Shown here: piece after piece, positions 1-15,200 of the stretch | How positions within the stretch are numbered: position 1 is the stretch's first letter | Layout: each line of letters opens with the position of its first letter | Source: Mugil cephalus | Lineage: Eukaryota; Chordata; Actinopteri; Mugiliformes; Mugilidae | Assembly: GCF_022458985.1 (NCBI RefSeq) | Contig: NC_061789.1 | Span: forward strand, 11,228,357-11,292,356 | Length of the DNA stretch: 64,000 nt | Reading direction: 5' to 3' | Position numbers and translations under genes: made by a program | Notes under the pieces: generated by a model | The model's database searches: none | What the model saw: only the letters and a program-made list of their open reading frames with translations | What the model was told of the DNA's origin: nothing

Positions 1-196
1 AAACTTCTTGCACAAGTAACAAACATGAACTTCTCTGCTAAATCAGCTTTCTTCACTTGAAGGCCTTTACCGTGTTTCTCTGATCTGTACATGAGAAGTC
101 ATTCAGCGTTAAATAAAGGCAACTTTGAAGCCTTTAAAACGAATCTGTCTCCAGATTAAGGGAACGCTTCCCTGAGCATGTGTCTCTGCCGAGCAG

Positions 197-3100
197 GTTC
201 CTGAGTGCCTTGGCAGTTCTGGCTGAACGGGCCGAGCTTGTGGAGAAGGTGATGGTGACCCGCTCGCTGTGTGCAGAAGGGGCCTACCAGGTGCGGCTCT
301 GCAAGGACGGCTCATGGACGACGGTGCTGGTGGACGACATGCTGCCGTGCGATGAGAACGGACACCTGCTCTTCTCTCAGGTGAAATGTCTCTCAACTCG
401 TTTGGAGGACGGAAAACCGCCCGGGCGCCCTTGTTTGGCGAAACCTCTTGACCGAAGGAGGTATTTGCAACTATCCTCCATCTGGCTTTTTCGTGTCCCT
501 GCGAAGCAGCACGACATGTTAGCAGCTCCTCTAAAAAAAAAAAAACCTCTCTAGTGGTTATTTTCGTCTCTTGTTTTGCTTCTGATTTTAACTTCTTATG
601 GCTTAAATGAAATCTAAGGGGTGGAAGTTTTAAACCAGGCTCCGTGTGGAGCAGCTGCAGCGTTTTACTGCGGTAAATTGCTGCAGCTGCTAAAATATAA
701 CTCATTTTAAATTAATCAGATCTTCTGCGGCATTTATAATTTTAAACCATCAGCAATCCAATGCTTCACTTAAAGCTGCACCTGTTCTTGTGATTAAAGA
801 TGCTGAATTGTCTCCCGTTTCCCATTTTCACACTTGTGATTTATTGGTCAACTTTTGCTCATTTTCGGTTGTTGGATTCTCACAATGTGAGATAGCGGCT
901 CTTATCTTCTCTTATACATAATCCCAAAATGTTCCCGCGCCACGTGCGTCCTCACAATCTCCAGCACGATACCACTTTTAGTCTTACGGGGTATAAAAAA
1001 TGCTTTAATGAGTCCCGCTTCTGTTTTATCTCTTCGTCACAGGGCCGAGGCTCCTCTCTTCTCTCCTCGGCATGTGTAGGATTTAAAGCTGTAATCTCTT
1101 CTCCCCCGTTCCTCTTGTCCAGGCACAGAGGAGGCAGCTCTGGGTGGCTCTGATCGAAAAAGCCTTGGCCAAGCTCCATGGCTCCTACTTCGCGCTGCAG
1201 GCGGGCCGCGCCATCGAGGGCCTGTCCACGCTGACCGGGGCGCCCTGCGAGTCGCTGTCCCTCCAGGTCAGCGCCACCAACCCGAAGGAAGAGCCCATCG
1301 ACACCGACCTCATCTGGGCCAAAATGCTGAGCTCCAAGGAGGCAGGGTGAGAGTCGCGCCTCCGAAGAGAGGAAATCCTGTCAAATAAATAAATAAATAA
1401 ATAATAAAATATGAATCCGACATGTGCTCTGCGCTCCAGATTCCTGATGGGGGCGTCCTGCGGGGGAGGTAACATGAAGGTGGATGACGCGGAGTACGAA
1501 TCTCTGGGTTTGCGCCCACGACACGCCTACTCTGTCCTCGATGTGCGGGACGTCGACGGCCACAGGTGAGGATTCAAGTCTGGTTTTGTCGACTTCACAT
1601 GGAGGTTTGAACCCGGAAGCGGACGCGCCCTCGACGCACGTCCGTCTCAGGCTGTTCCAGAGGAGCAGCGATGCAGATAGACGGTGAACATCCTCCTCTG
1701 TGCAGGCGAAGTTTCAGGACACACAGGCTTCTGTTTCCTTGGTTTTACCCTCCAAGTCACGGGTGTCAAACTCATTTTAGTTCCAGGGCTACACACAGCC
1801 CAGTTTGACCTTAACCCCTTAGTTGTCGTGGACCCCCTGTTGAAGACCTGTGCAGGTCCTATGCAACATGAACATTTCTAGAGAAAAAAGAAGTGCAATT
1901 TCTTTTTAGTTCCAGGTCTCAGTGTGGTGTTATGTTGACAACTCTTACAAAAACAAAACCTAGGAATAGCAGTTATTTTTATAATAGAAATTGTAGTTAA
2001 TATCTTCAGTGCAATATTTGTCTTTTGCAAATTCATCCCACAGGCCAAATTGAAGCGTCTTGCAGGCCACTTTATGTTTGACGCCTGTGCTCTAAGGCAA
2101 CATAAAACCGCACCGAGTCAGTGTAGCGCAGCCTTTGAAACAAAAACACTTCTACAGTTTTTTTTTTTTTTTTTTTCACAATCTGTAGGTTTCATACTTC
2201 GCACCGATGCCAATATTTTAACAACACTTACGCGGGTGATTCCAGCAAGCAAAGAGGTGATGCAAGCACGAGGAAACGTTCAGATTCAGACTGAACTACT
2301 TTGAAGTAAACTTTGTGCAGTGGAAATGCCAAGAGGGTGTAATTTAAACTCATCTTTGATTAAGAAAAGTCCAATGTGCTGCGTCATTAGATTGTGACTG
2401 AATTCTGCTGTAGTTGAAACAGACATTATTCAAAACGGTAGAGCAGGCAGAAGTGAACATTACCACCAGTCTGGTAAATCCCACTGTGGTGAGCCACTTC
2501 CTCGACCAAATGAAGGCGCTGCAAGTTTCAGACAGGATGACACAACTTCAGGCACAGACAAAAAAACAAAGGAAGAAAAATAATGAATAAAACTATCTGC
2601 AACATGACTTAAACAAGAACATTTAACGAATATTGTGTCTAATTGTGACAAAGTTGGTTTAAAACTGCAAGTTTGTACTAAAGACTGCAAGAAAAGTGAA
2701 CTTGACAAAAGCCAAAGCAAAGTGAAGCCAAGTAGAGCTCCTCCTGGTGGCTGGTTTCAGTATAGGTCATAACCTCCACCTCCTCCCTGTTAGTGGATGG
2801 GACAAACTAAAACATTTCCAATAATTTATCAACAAAGTCTTGCAAAAAATAGGCCCAATGACTTGATTTTATTCGATAAAAATTGAGTAATAAGTCGGTG
2901 GCAAAAAAATCTGAAAATTCATTGACTTATGATTATTATTATTTATTTATTTTTTGTGTTCAGGGGACATCATTAGAGGTAAACTGTGGGGAAGTGGACT
3001 TGGTACTAAAGGGTCACTGTATATATCCAGTTCACGTTCATGGCTGAAGTGCCCTCGAGCAAGGCAGTCAGCCCTGCTTTTATGCTGGCACACTGCTCTA

Positions 3101-5390
3101 AGTTTACTCACGGCTTTTGTGTGTGCGTCCGACTGGATGGGTTCACTGCAGAGAACAAATTCCTTGCATTAAAATTCTCATCTTTTTTTTATTATCATTT
3201 TACGAGGTAATGCATATAATGCCATATGTAAGATGAGCTTCCGGTTTCAGATTACTGCAGCTGAGGAACCCGTGGGGTCGCTTCTCCTGGACTGGAGCCT
3301 GGGCGGACGACTGGCCAGACTGGCCTCCACACTTGAAGAGGGAGCTGTGCGCCCAGCGAGCGGAGGATGGCCTGTTCTGGATGGACTTCTGGGACTTCAT
3401 CAGGTTTGTCGGAATGACTTAATTACACTAAGCCTTTATCATTCATCTCTGAACTGCTATGAGCTTATGTTCTGAGCACAAAGGTTTAAATGACTTTTAA
3501 ATCTTAAATCGTGTCGCGTATCGTCAGCTTGTTTGTTCGGACCGTTCGTCATTAGTTACAGGCAAAGACTTGCAGATATACACGTTAATCTCCTTGTGTG
3601 GGTTCTTGTGTTTGACCCTGGCAGGTACTTTGACTCAGTGGACATCTGTAAGATTCATTCAGACTGGCAGGAGGTCCGGATCCCGGGCGTTTTCCCCCGA
3701 AGAGCCGACGTCCCGGTGATGGTGGTGTCATTGACAGTTCTGGAGAGGACGGCCGTGGAGCTGGCTTTGTTCCAGCAGGGCAGCAGGTTCAGAATACACC
3801 CATATTAAAAAAGGCTTCAGAGAGCAATAAATAAGAACCAGTATAAACTGCCCTGTGTTTCCCAGGCGCTGGGACACAGCAGAGAGCCACCTCCTGGATC
3901 TGTGTGTGCTGGTGTTTCGGGTCGCCTACGACGGCTCCGGGGCTCTGACGCTGGGTCGATTACTGGCGCACAGTCGCCGCTCGGTGAGGAGGTTTGTGGG
4001 CTGCGATGTCATGCTGGAGCCCGGGGAGTACGCTGTGCTCTGCTGCGCCTTCAACCACTGGCACTGCTCCATCACAGACAGCCCAGGTAGGACAGTTTGA
4101 CACCATTCTTAGTTTAAAGATAGAGAGTCTGTTCCTTCGTGTAGGTGGAGGAGACCAAAATTGGAGCCAAAAACGAATGAACGTTAATTCAGTGTTAGCT
4201 CCTTATGCATGTATTTTTTTCAATGTTTTTTTTTTTGTTGTTTTTTGTTTTTTGTCAGTGAGCAGTGGAAAATCGGAGGTGCCCGGTTACATGCTGGCGG
4301 TCTACAGCTCCCGACTGGTGATGGTGGAGCAGGTGACGGCCTCCAACACCACCATCGCCGACGCCATCATCCAGCTGGCGGAAACCAAAGGAGAGCGGCA
4401 TGAGGTGATGCTGCGTCCACCGCGACGTCCTCGGTTCATATGAAAGAATGTAATGAAAACCAATGTGTTCAAAAAGGTGTCAAACATACGTGCAAAAATG
4501 ACACTGAAGGCATTAACTGCAGTTTTTCCAATAAAAGTGCTGCTCCGAGGGTTCACACAGATTTTGTAAGAATTGTGGACGTAACACAACACTGAGACCT
4601 AGAATTATGCAGACATTTCACTTCTTTTCTTGGATTTGGAGTTTGTTATTTATAGATTAATACATTTGTGTTATTGGCCCGGCCACTTTGAGATCAAATT
4701 GGGTTGTACGTGGCCCCATGAACTAAACTGACTTTGAGAACCATGAAACCAGACTGAATAACTTTAACAGGAAACTGGCTGAAAGTGAGACAAATACACT
4801 TTTTTAAGATTCTTATTTGATGCCGTTTCTCGTCATTTTTAAATTCTTACTTTTCTAAATGTTGAATAGAACAGGAAGTCTTCAGAGTCATTTGATTCAG
4901 TAACATTAGGAGTGAATAGAAGCCTTTCTCTTGTCTGTCAGGGTCGAGAAGGGATGACCTGTTACTACCTAACTCATGGCTGGGCCGGCCTCATCGTCAT
5001 GGTTGAAAACAGACACCCCAGACATCACCTGCACGTCTCCTGCGACTGCAGCGACAGCTTCAATGTGGTGTCGACGCGCAGCTGCCTCAAAACCGTCGAC
5101 AGCATCCCTCCTCTGCACAGGTTCGCTCTCAAACCAACTGTTAGGCTATACTTTATTTACCATGCAGGGTTGCAGGGGCAGTTAACTGTAAACAAATCTC
5201 TCCGTCTCTCAGACAGGTGCTCGTGGTTTTGTCTCAGCTGGAGGGAAACGCTGGATTCTCCATCACACACAGACTCGCTCACCGTAAGGCCGTCCAGGCT
5301 TCTCTGGGGAACTGGAGTCCCTCGAAGGCGACGCACAGTCCTGCTCTGAGTCCAGAGACTGCGGGTCTGCATCAGCCTCGGCCGCTATGA
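197..5390 (+). CDS. capn15: Calpain-15 (small optic lobes homologue), 3' part: nine last coding exons
   Basis: Intracellular calpain-family cysteine protease of the SOL subfamily. The 5' end (zinc fingers and catalytic Cys) lies left of the window. Coding exons read as 197-380, 1123-1346, 1440-1565, 3251-3403, 3625-3786, 3866-4086, 4259-4404, 4942-5120 and 5213-5390 (stop TGA); all phases agree and give 523 residues. The first exon begins inside the Trp codon of the protease-core [12 protein letters not shown] motif. The catalytic His is in [13 protein letters not shown] (exon 3) and the catalytic Asn in [10 protein letters not shown] (exon 4). The C-terminal SOL-homology region follows, with [15 protein letters not shown] and a conserved end GLHQPRPL. 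Nearly every segment matches human CAPN15 as I remember it. Introns of 75-1700 bp carry two miniature elements. No break is seen in the visible part; confident. Confidence 0.95.
381..1122 (+). other. capn15 intron, no other feature
   Basis: GT at 381 and AG at 1121-1122 bound this 742-bp intron. It contains a short A-run and AT-rich sequence. I see no gene or repeat family that I can name. Confidence 0.7.
1759..2091. mobile_element. hAT-like miniature element (GTGTCAAAC ends) in capn15 intron
   Basis: The left end reads CGGGTGTCAAACTCATTTTAG and the right end, reverse-complemented, starts GCACAGGCGTCAAACATAA, so imperfect terminal inverted repeats of about 20 bp bound roughly 330 bp. Internal words about the 'ccacag...cagcccagtttgacc' theme are common in teleost non-autonomous elements of this type. 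No coding capacity. Assignment to hAT is from memory of similar fish repeats. The same end occurs near 4471, 19846 and 33322. Confidence 0.55.
2092..3250 (+). other. rest of capn15 intron 3 of the visible set
   Basis: AT-rich intron sequence with a T-run at 2160-2176 and an acceptor at 3249-3250. No protein-like reading frame is conserved here. Confidence 0.6.
4471..4742. mobile_element. hAT-like miniature element, second copy, in capn15 intron
   Basis: The left end AAGGTGTCAAACATACG and a right end reading, on the minus strand, GGTTCTCAAAGTCAGTTTAG bracket about 270 bp. The right half holds the family's typical 'ttggcccggccactttgagatc' type of sequence. More degraded than the 1759 copy. Confidence 0.45.
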
Positions 5391-6430
5391 CCACTAATCC
5401 GCAACCAGGAACTGGGACGGCTGATTCGTTTCCATGCATCACACGGGCAGCTTCTTTAAAAGGAACAGTCTGAATCGTTGGGACTTCCACTCGTTTGTAT
5501 GAATTCATATTGCATTTCTTAGAGGCAGAGCTCCTCTTTGTGACGTGTTCAATTGGAGAATTTCGCTAAATTCAAACAATTCAACTACTTATAATTTCCT
5601 GTTTGGTGCTGAAAGCCATGAGCTCAAAGCCCTAGAAGCTCAAGTAAAATAAATTAATGTAACGTATATTATGCTGAATCAGCATTGAGACCCCTGCTTT
5701 AAGAAAAGTGAACCATTTTGTTTCTGCATTCAGAGTTGTTCTGCCTCCAAGAAGTGAAACAGAAGCTGCACAACCCTGCACGAAGACAAACATGTAGACC
5801 GGATCTCATTAGAAATACACATGATGCACTTTATCTCACGTCACAGGGTGGTCTTCAGGCCCAAACTGTCTTAATTGCACTGGTGGTAGATGAGTAGGAG
5901 TTATAATATTATAACTCAGTCACATGCGTCTGAACTGACTGCCAAGAATACTGACTGGAAAAATGCAGACATTGTTTATTCTCCTCAGCGTTATTCAGTC
6001 ATGTGCAGTCTTAATGTTTTAGTTTAGAGAAACAGTGGAGACCTGCTGTGTTAAAGCAGTAGCACTTTATGAACTTTAAACTATGCTGGATTTTCATCGT
6101 GTTTTATTTTGGATGTTTTAAAGATGAACAGTGTAGAAAAAATGTTTTATTGTCACAAATCCAAATCTGCGGTCACTCTAGATAGAATATACAAACTATG
6201 CAAATGTTCGAAAGACGGTATGACGCTTCAATTGAAAATGTTTAGCTCTTTAGATCTCTGGCTTACCGGTTATATTTTCATGGTTAACATAGAGTTTGAT
6301 ATATTTTGTTGTAATTTATGTGTTCGGGTTTGACTTTTATTATGTGTTCATTCAGTAGCTACACTATATATATTGATATAAAGCATATGAGAGATGAAAA
6401 TAAAAAAACTTTTGAAAATAAATAGATTTT
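5391..6430 (+). other. capn15 3'UTR (inferred)
   Basis: Non-coding AT-rich sequence follows the stop codon. Two AATAAA hexamers near 6400 and 6418 are the first good polyadenylation candidates, giving a 3'UTR of about 1 kb. No conserved reading frame is present. The end point is an inference. Confidence 0.5.
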
Positions 6431-6940
6431 AGCCAGTAAATTCTGAGCACTCTGTTTACAAAACCAGGCAGGGGAAATTTAAAAATTTAAACTTTGGCCT
6501 TTTATATTTTGTTATATTAACAGTGCCGAATGGGTTATTAATAGTTTCCTTCTGTATTGTCCCTATGACATTACCGACACTTTTCAGAGATTTGCATTGA
6601 TGCCGTAGAAACATTAAAAATGTTATAATGCCGAGGCAGTTCTGAAGCATCCCAATACCTGCCACCGTACTGTGGGCATTAAATACAGCTTCGTTTTACT
6701 AACCTGCATTTGTTTATATTTTGCAAAAACAACTGAGCCGAATTATTAGCTAAACCTACTTTTTTATGTTTGTTCATGGTTGGTTCTGACAAGCGCCACT
6801 AAACTACGCTAATACCGAAGAAATATTAAAAACGGCATTTTCTCAAGGAAGCTCTGAATCAGTCATATCCCTGCACGTCAACCGACGCCTCCAGATGACG
6901 TCACATATCAAAACATCTGTCGGCTGCATCGATGCACAAC
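6431..6940. other. intergenic, capn15 to stub1
   Basis: AT-rich spacer without recognisable genes. Toward the right end it holds a perfect CRE-type octamer (6896-6903) listed separately. Confidence 0.6.
6896..6903. promoter_or_regulatory. CRE-like palindrome TGACGTCA, probable stub1 promoter
   Basis: A perfect TGACGTCA octamer lies about 150 bp upstream of a good splice donor (CCCAG|GTATGT, exon end 7049). A matching acceptor (T-rich tract, CTGTCTCAG ending at 7740) precedes the stub1 coding exon. This arrangement suggests a noncoding first exon of stub1 near 6950-7049 and a promoter around the octamer. The octamer is seen; its use as a promoter is inferred. Confidence 0.4.
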
Positions 6941-6949
6941 TAGTATCCA

Positions 6950-7831
6950 GCCCGTTACCTTACGTTTATACGGATACTTTTTGATCAATATTGTCCATTT
7001 TTTCAAAAAAAAAAAAATACACAAGGTGGTTATCAAGCAGAAAGCCCAGGTATGTACACGTAACGACGAAATATGCACTTAGCTCAAAGTTACGCGTGTG
7101 ACGCGTTAGTTGTCTCGCTCTAATAACGCTGATGTTTAAATGACCGTGTCATGTCCCATTAGCTTCGTGAACGTTCACAGGTTTTTGCCGCAAAATGACA
7201 TTTTAGGGATGACACGGGAGATGAGGGAAACGACGGACACGCCAGCTAGCTAACGTTAGCCAAACATGATCAGTGAGTCACACAAGGCAGTGACAGTCTA
7301 AAATGTGAACAAAATATTAATTGTCAACACGTCTGTGGCTGTAAAATGAAACACCTCTACTGTAGAAGGTATTGCCCAAGTAAAACTAGTTATATCATTT
7401 ACAAATACAAACAATCTACTTTGACTGAACTATTATTGTGTATGTATAAATAATGTAACTAAAAATGTCACCTATGACATATACTGCACTATTCTCTGTG
7501 GCATTGTTTCAAGAAGAATATCATTTTTTTATTATTTTTATTTATTTATTTTTTGTCCAGGCAGTGTATTATTACTATTTATTGTATTATTGATTCACTA
7601 ACAAGACAGTTTGAATAGGTGCTAATAACATGGTGCTTTTTTTCCCATAAGGGAAGAATTATGAACACACCACAGCAGCTTTGAGTCTGTTTTGGATTTT
7701 ATTTTATTTTTTATTTTATTTTTTTGTTTTGCTGTCTCAGTTTCCGTCCTGCCCTGCTGTATCTGAGCGTCAGGATAGGGAAGCAAAGTGAAGCGGCGGC
7801 TGCCAGCGGCGCAGCGAGCCTGGTGGACAAC
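6950..7831 (+). other. stub1 5'UTR: probable noncoding exon, intron and start of the coding exon
   Basis: The inferred noncoding exon ends at 7049 before GTATGT; its start is unknown. The intron 7050-7740 is AT-rich with a long T-rich polypyrimidine tract. The exon resumes at 7741 and gives 91 nt of leader before the ATG at 7832. Transcript data would decide. Confidence 0.4.
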
Positions 7832-10955
<3,124 letters not shown>

Positions 10956-11414
10956 CTGATGAGGATGTTGATCAAGTCCAACCAGCGGCGTGTTCGTTCT
11001 CGCCTCAGGTGTCACGTGGAACCGCGAACACCTGAGATCACTTTAAGTAAACGCTTGTTTTAGAAATGCACATCTGTTTTAATCCAGACTGAGCTGTGTT
11101 GTCGGACATTATTGAATCCTCTCCGTTGATAAAAACCTCAGCATTCACGATTATCAGTTAATGTAGTTTTCTGTGACACAGCTCTGAGAATCAAACTGCC
11201 CACTACAATCACTGAAATACAGCAAAATAATCTTCGCTGTATGGCACATAAAAAGCTTAACAAGTGTAAATAGAGATAAATGTTGTGTTTGCTGGCAAAC
11301 GGAAAAGGCGGGAAATTGTAAAACTTTGTACGAAAAGGACGAAGTCAGTGGAAGAAAGGACCAGTCTTTGTTCTACGTATTGATCAGTGAGTTTAAAACA
11401 TATTCGTGAGTTTG

Positions 11415-11446
<32 letters not shown>

Positions 11447-11735
11447 TGTGCTTCTGACTTTTTAAGCAGTTTGTTGACGTCATCTGCGGTTGCTTAAACA
11501 TTTGTATGCGGGGGTGTTTTCATTTATTTTAACCGTACTATATTTGCTATTTAAATGTTTAATGTTTAAAAGTGACTCTGCAGCTTTAAAACAATCAATT
11601 TAAAAGGTTTCTGCATATATATATGTATATATATACATATATATGTATATGTCACTGACAACTCAAAAGAGCAGAGTTCAGACTGAGGCGACAGCAAAAT
11701 GTTGAAAATGTTCAGACACAATAAACTTTCTGTGT
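10956..11735 (+). other. stub1 3'UTR (inferred)
   Basis: Non-coding sequence after the stop, with a short TTA run near 11428-11446 and an ATATATGTATAT palindromic tract at about 11616-11650. An AATAAA hexamer at about 11720 is the likely polyadenylation signal. Confidence 0.5.
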
Positions 11736-12244
11736 TTTCTACATTGGGGCTTTAGTGGTTTGTTTTCCTCTCAGAAGTAAAGTGCAACATGTTTCCCGTC
11801 AGATGTCACTTTCTGGGTATGAAGACGACAAATGAAAATCTAATCAAGAGCGAACACATTAATAAATGAAGGAATGCAAGGTTATTGATCTGTGCATTGA
11901 TGAGTTTATGAATAATTTCCCTTTTGTTTGTGCTGCTGTGGATTTTATATAAACCATTTAATTATTACTTTTATTGGATGGTTTCATTTAAAAGTGTAAA
12001 ATCTGCACATAAGAACAAAAGAAAGAATCTGGTTCTCCTTTGTTCCTGGAATCACTCGTGTGGTCATAAAATCAAAGTTTGCTGTTCCCCCTGGAAAAGT
12101 CAAAGTCCTTCATTTGAGTCAGCATTTGAGCCTGTTGTCCTTCTTGTCTGTCCGCCCAGGAAGACAAGCTCTGATTCAAAAAAAAAAAAAAAAAAGAAGT
12201 GATGATGGACTCCTTAGAAAATACTGTAGAGCTGAAGGTGAAGC
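11736..12244 (-). other. gap between convergent stub1 and jmjd8, including jmjd8 3'UTR
   Basis: A TTTATT (AATAAA on the minus strand) at about 11967 could end jmjd8 transcripts, giving a 3'UTR near 280 nt. An 18-base A-run lies at 12179-12196. No coding sequence is seen. Confidence 0.45.
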
Positions 12245-15200
12245 TCAGCCGAGGAAAGTGGAGATGAAAACGCTGGTGTCCAGGTTGAGAGTGGCGTGCC
12301 ACCAGCGATCAGGGAAGTACAGCACCTGAAGAAAAAACACGCAGACGAGTTAGAAAACTTTGCGCTAACGTAGCTGCTCTCCGTGTCGGTGTTAACATGA
12401 AATGCAAGCTGCCCCCGGTTACCTCTCCAGGTCTGATGGTGCACTCCAGCGGAGCCTCGTCCTCGGGCAGGTTGGGGTAGGTTTCTGTCAGCCAGGACAG
12501 GGTGGTGCGGTTTGGGTGGAAGTGAGGCTCCTTATCAGGCGGGTACAGAAACCAGCGCTGTGTGGAGAAAAGCAGTTTAACAAAAGTGGCTCTGATTTAA
12601 TTATTCAACATAAGGTGCAGAAAAACGATGAAAAAGCTCATTTTGATGATACCTTTCTTCCATAGATGACCTCCGAGTACCCAGGACCATGCCAGTGGAA
12701 GGGGACTCCTGTTCCAGGACCTGAAGAAGATTCATTTGAGTCTCTCACGTAATTCTTATTCTCAATTCTCATATTCAACGTGTAATCAGACAATGAAAGT
12801 CTTCACTATGTTGCCAAAAGCATTCGCTCACCCATCCAAATATCTGAATTCAGGTGTTCCAGTCACTTCCATGGCCACAGGTGTATAAGATCAAGCACCT
12901 ATTCATGCAGACTGAGATTTGGAACTCGGATGCAAAGTGTCCGGACAGGTAAAATGAGAGGGGTCAGAGGATGTTGAGGTACGTAGTGCACAGAGGTCAC
13001 CAACTTTCTGCAGAGTCAATGGCTGCAGACCTCCAAACTTCACGTGGTCTTCAGATTAGCTCAAGAACAGTGCGTAGAGAGCATCGTGGAATGGGTTTCC
13101 ATGGCCGAGCGGATTCATTCAAGCCAAACATCACCGAGTGCATCAAAGCGTTGGATGCAGTGGTGTAAAGCACCACCGCTAAACTCCAGAGCAGTAGAAA
13201 CGTTCTCTGGAGTGACCGATCACGCTTCTCCATCTGGAAGTCTGATGGACTAATCTGGGTTTGGGAGTTACCAGGAGAACTCTACTTGTGTCTGACCACA
13301 TTGTTCCAAGTATGAAGTTTGGTGGACGGGGGATTATGTTGTGGGGTTGTTTTTATAAACTGGACTCGGCCTCTTAATTCCAGTGAAAGTAACTCTGAAT
13401 GCTTCGGCATCCCAAGAGATTTTGGACAATCCCATGCTCCCAACTTTGTGGGAACAGTTTGGGGATGTTCCATCTCCTTCCTGTTCCGACATGACCGTGA
13501 ACCAGTGCACGAAAGCAAGATCCATCAAGTCATGGATGAGCAAGGTTGATGTGGAAGAACTTGACTGACCTGCACAGAGTCCTGACCTGAACCCGACAGA
13601 ACACCATTGAGATGAATTAGAGCGAAGACTGCGATAACATCAATATCTGACATCAAAAATATGCTTCAAAAATTCCCATAAGCACATTCCTAAACCTTGT
13701 AGAAAGCCTTCCCAGAAGAGTTGAAGCTGTTCTAGCTGTAAAGGGTGTGCCGACGTCACATTAAACCCTATGGATTAAGAATATGACGTCACTTAAGTTC
13801 ATATGCGTGTAAAGGCAGGCGAGAAAATACCTTTGGCAACATAGCGCATATACAAGATATATCAGCAACACATATTTTCTGCTGTTTCCCTCTAACTTAA
13901 GTGACGTGTTTAGACGTCCGTGGTGCAGGATGAAGGCTGACCTGCGATCCCGAAGCTGTACGCTCCGCTGGTGAGAGGCAGGACGTACGGTGGGGACTCG
14001 TACTGCTCGAACAGGCCGTGCCACTCGGTGAAGTTGTTGTCTCCGAAGAAGTACAGCGTGTCTGTAGATCGGAGAAACGCGGAGCCTTGTACAGAGTTCC
14101 TCATTTAAAACAAATTAAAAGTTCAACTCCACTATTGATACGCTCCCAAGAATACTAAACACTGTGAGTTGGGGTTGAACTCACCGCTGCCGAGGGAGTC
14201 CACGGACTGAGGCCTCAGGAACTCATCCACATACTCCTTGAATGGGACGTCCACTAGAACAGATCACTGCCAGTCAGTGTTTAAAAGCATGGATGAAAAA
14301 ATATAATATAATGAAATAAAAAACTCCTTACAGGAGAAGTAAGTGTTAAGTTAAGTTAAGTTAAGTGTTAGACATGCGTACCTTTCTTGTAAGAGTAAGT
14401 GTTAGCTGTACTGAGCCTCACTTTCCGGGAGCCATATTCTTCTAGTAAGCTTGACTTGGAGCACAACAGCCTGAATTTCTAAAAACAAAGCCAGGGTAGA
14501 GTTTTTATTTCAACGTTAAACTCGTTATAGTAACAGCTTGAACATGTCGCGACACTTTTGTTGAGTTTCTTCTTTGATCCCTTTCAACAGTGCAGGAATT
14601 CTTCATGACATTTCCTTCACTGTCAAATTAATCAGAAAAGTGTCCTGATACGTACAAACTGCTCTCTGAGTTTAAGGAAAAGTCACCCTCGACTCTTTTA
14701 AAATCTGCTGTTTCATTTATGGCCAAATTCATCTGTTTAAGATGTTTTTTCCTACCAAATATCCCGGGAAATTTCTTCCAGCACACACGTGATTTGACTC
14801 CCCAGCAGAATTATCTAAATAGTCCAAAATTGATCTTAAAAGATTTTGAACGAAATATGCGTCTAATAAAATGCATGGTAAATGTTTGCTCTTTTGGAAG
14901 CAGCTAGCATATAAAACTTTTGTAACTCAACAGAACTTTTGAAATCATGCAATGGTTAAAGTTAGTTTTGCAAACCCAAAGCAGACATATGCTTCCACTC
15001 TAACTGGGGAAATGTTGTGGCCATCAGCGAGTCAGTGGGTGAAATTTCCATTCAATACTTTACATGCGTTTGAATACGCACCGTGTTGTCGGTGAGGCCT
15101 CTGAGGATGACGGGTCTGCTGTATGCGTATCTACAAATGGAGACAAAGATTTTCTCAGGAAACATGCAGCTTTCTGTTTATTGTATAAACCAGGATTTTT

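Noticed and set aside
109-705. 198-codon minus-strand frame over a capn15 exon
   Set aside because: It overlaps a well supported plus-strand exon and intron, has no recognisable domain, and is Ser/Pro/Arg-rich as expected of a chance antisense frame.
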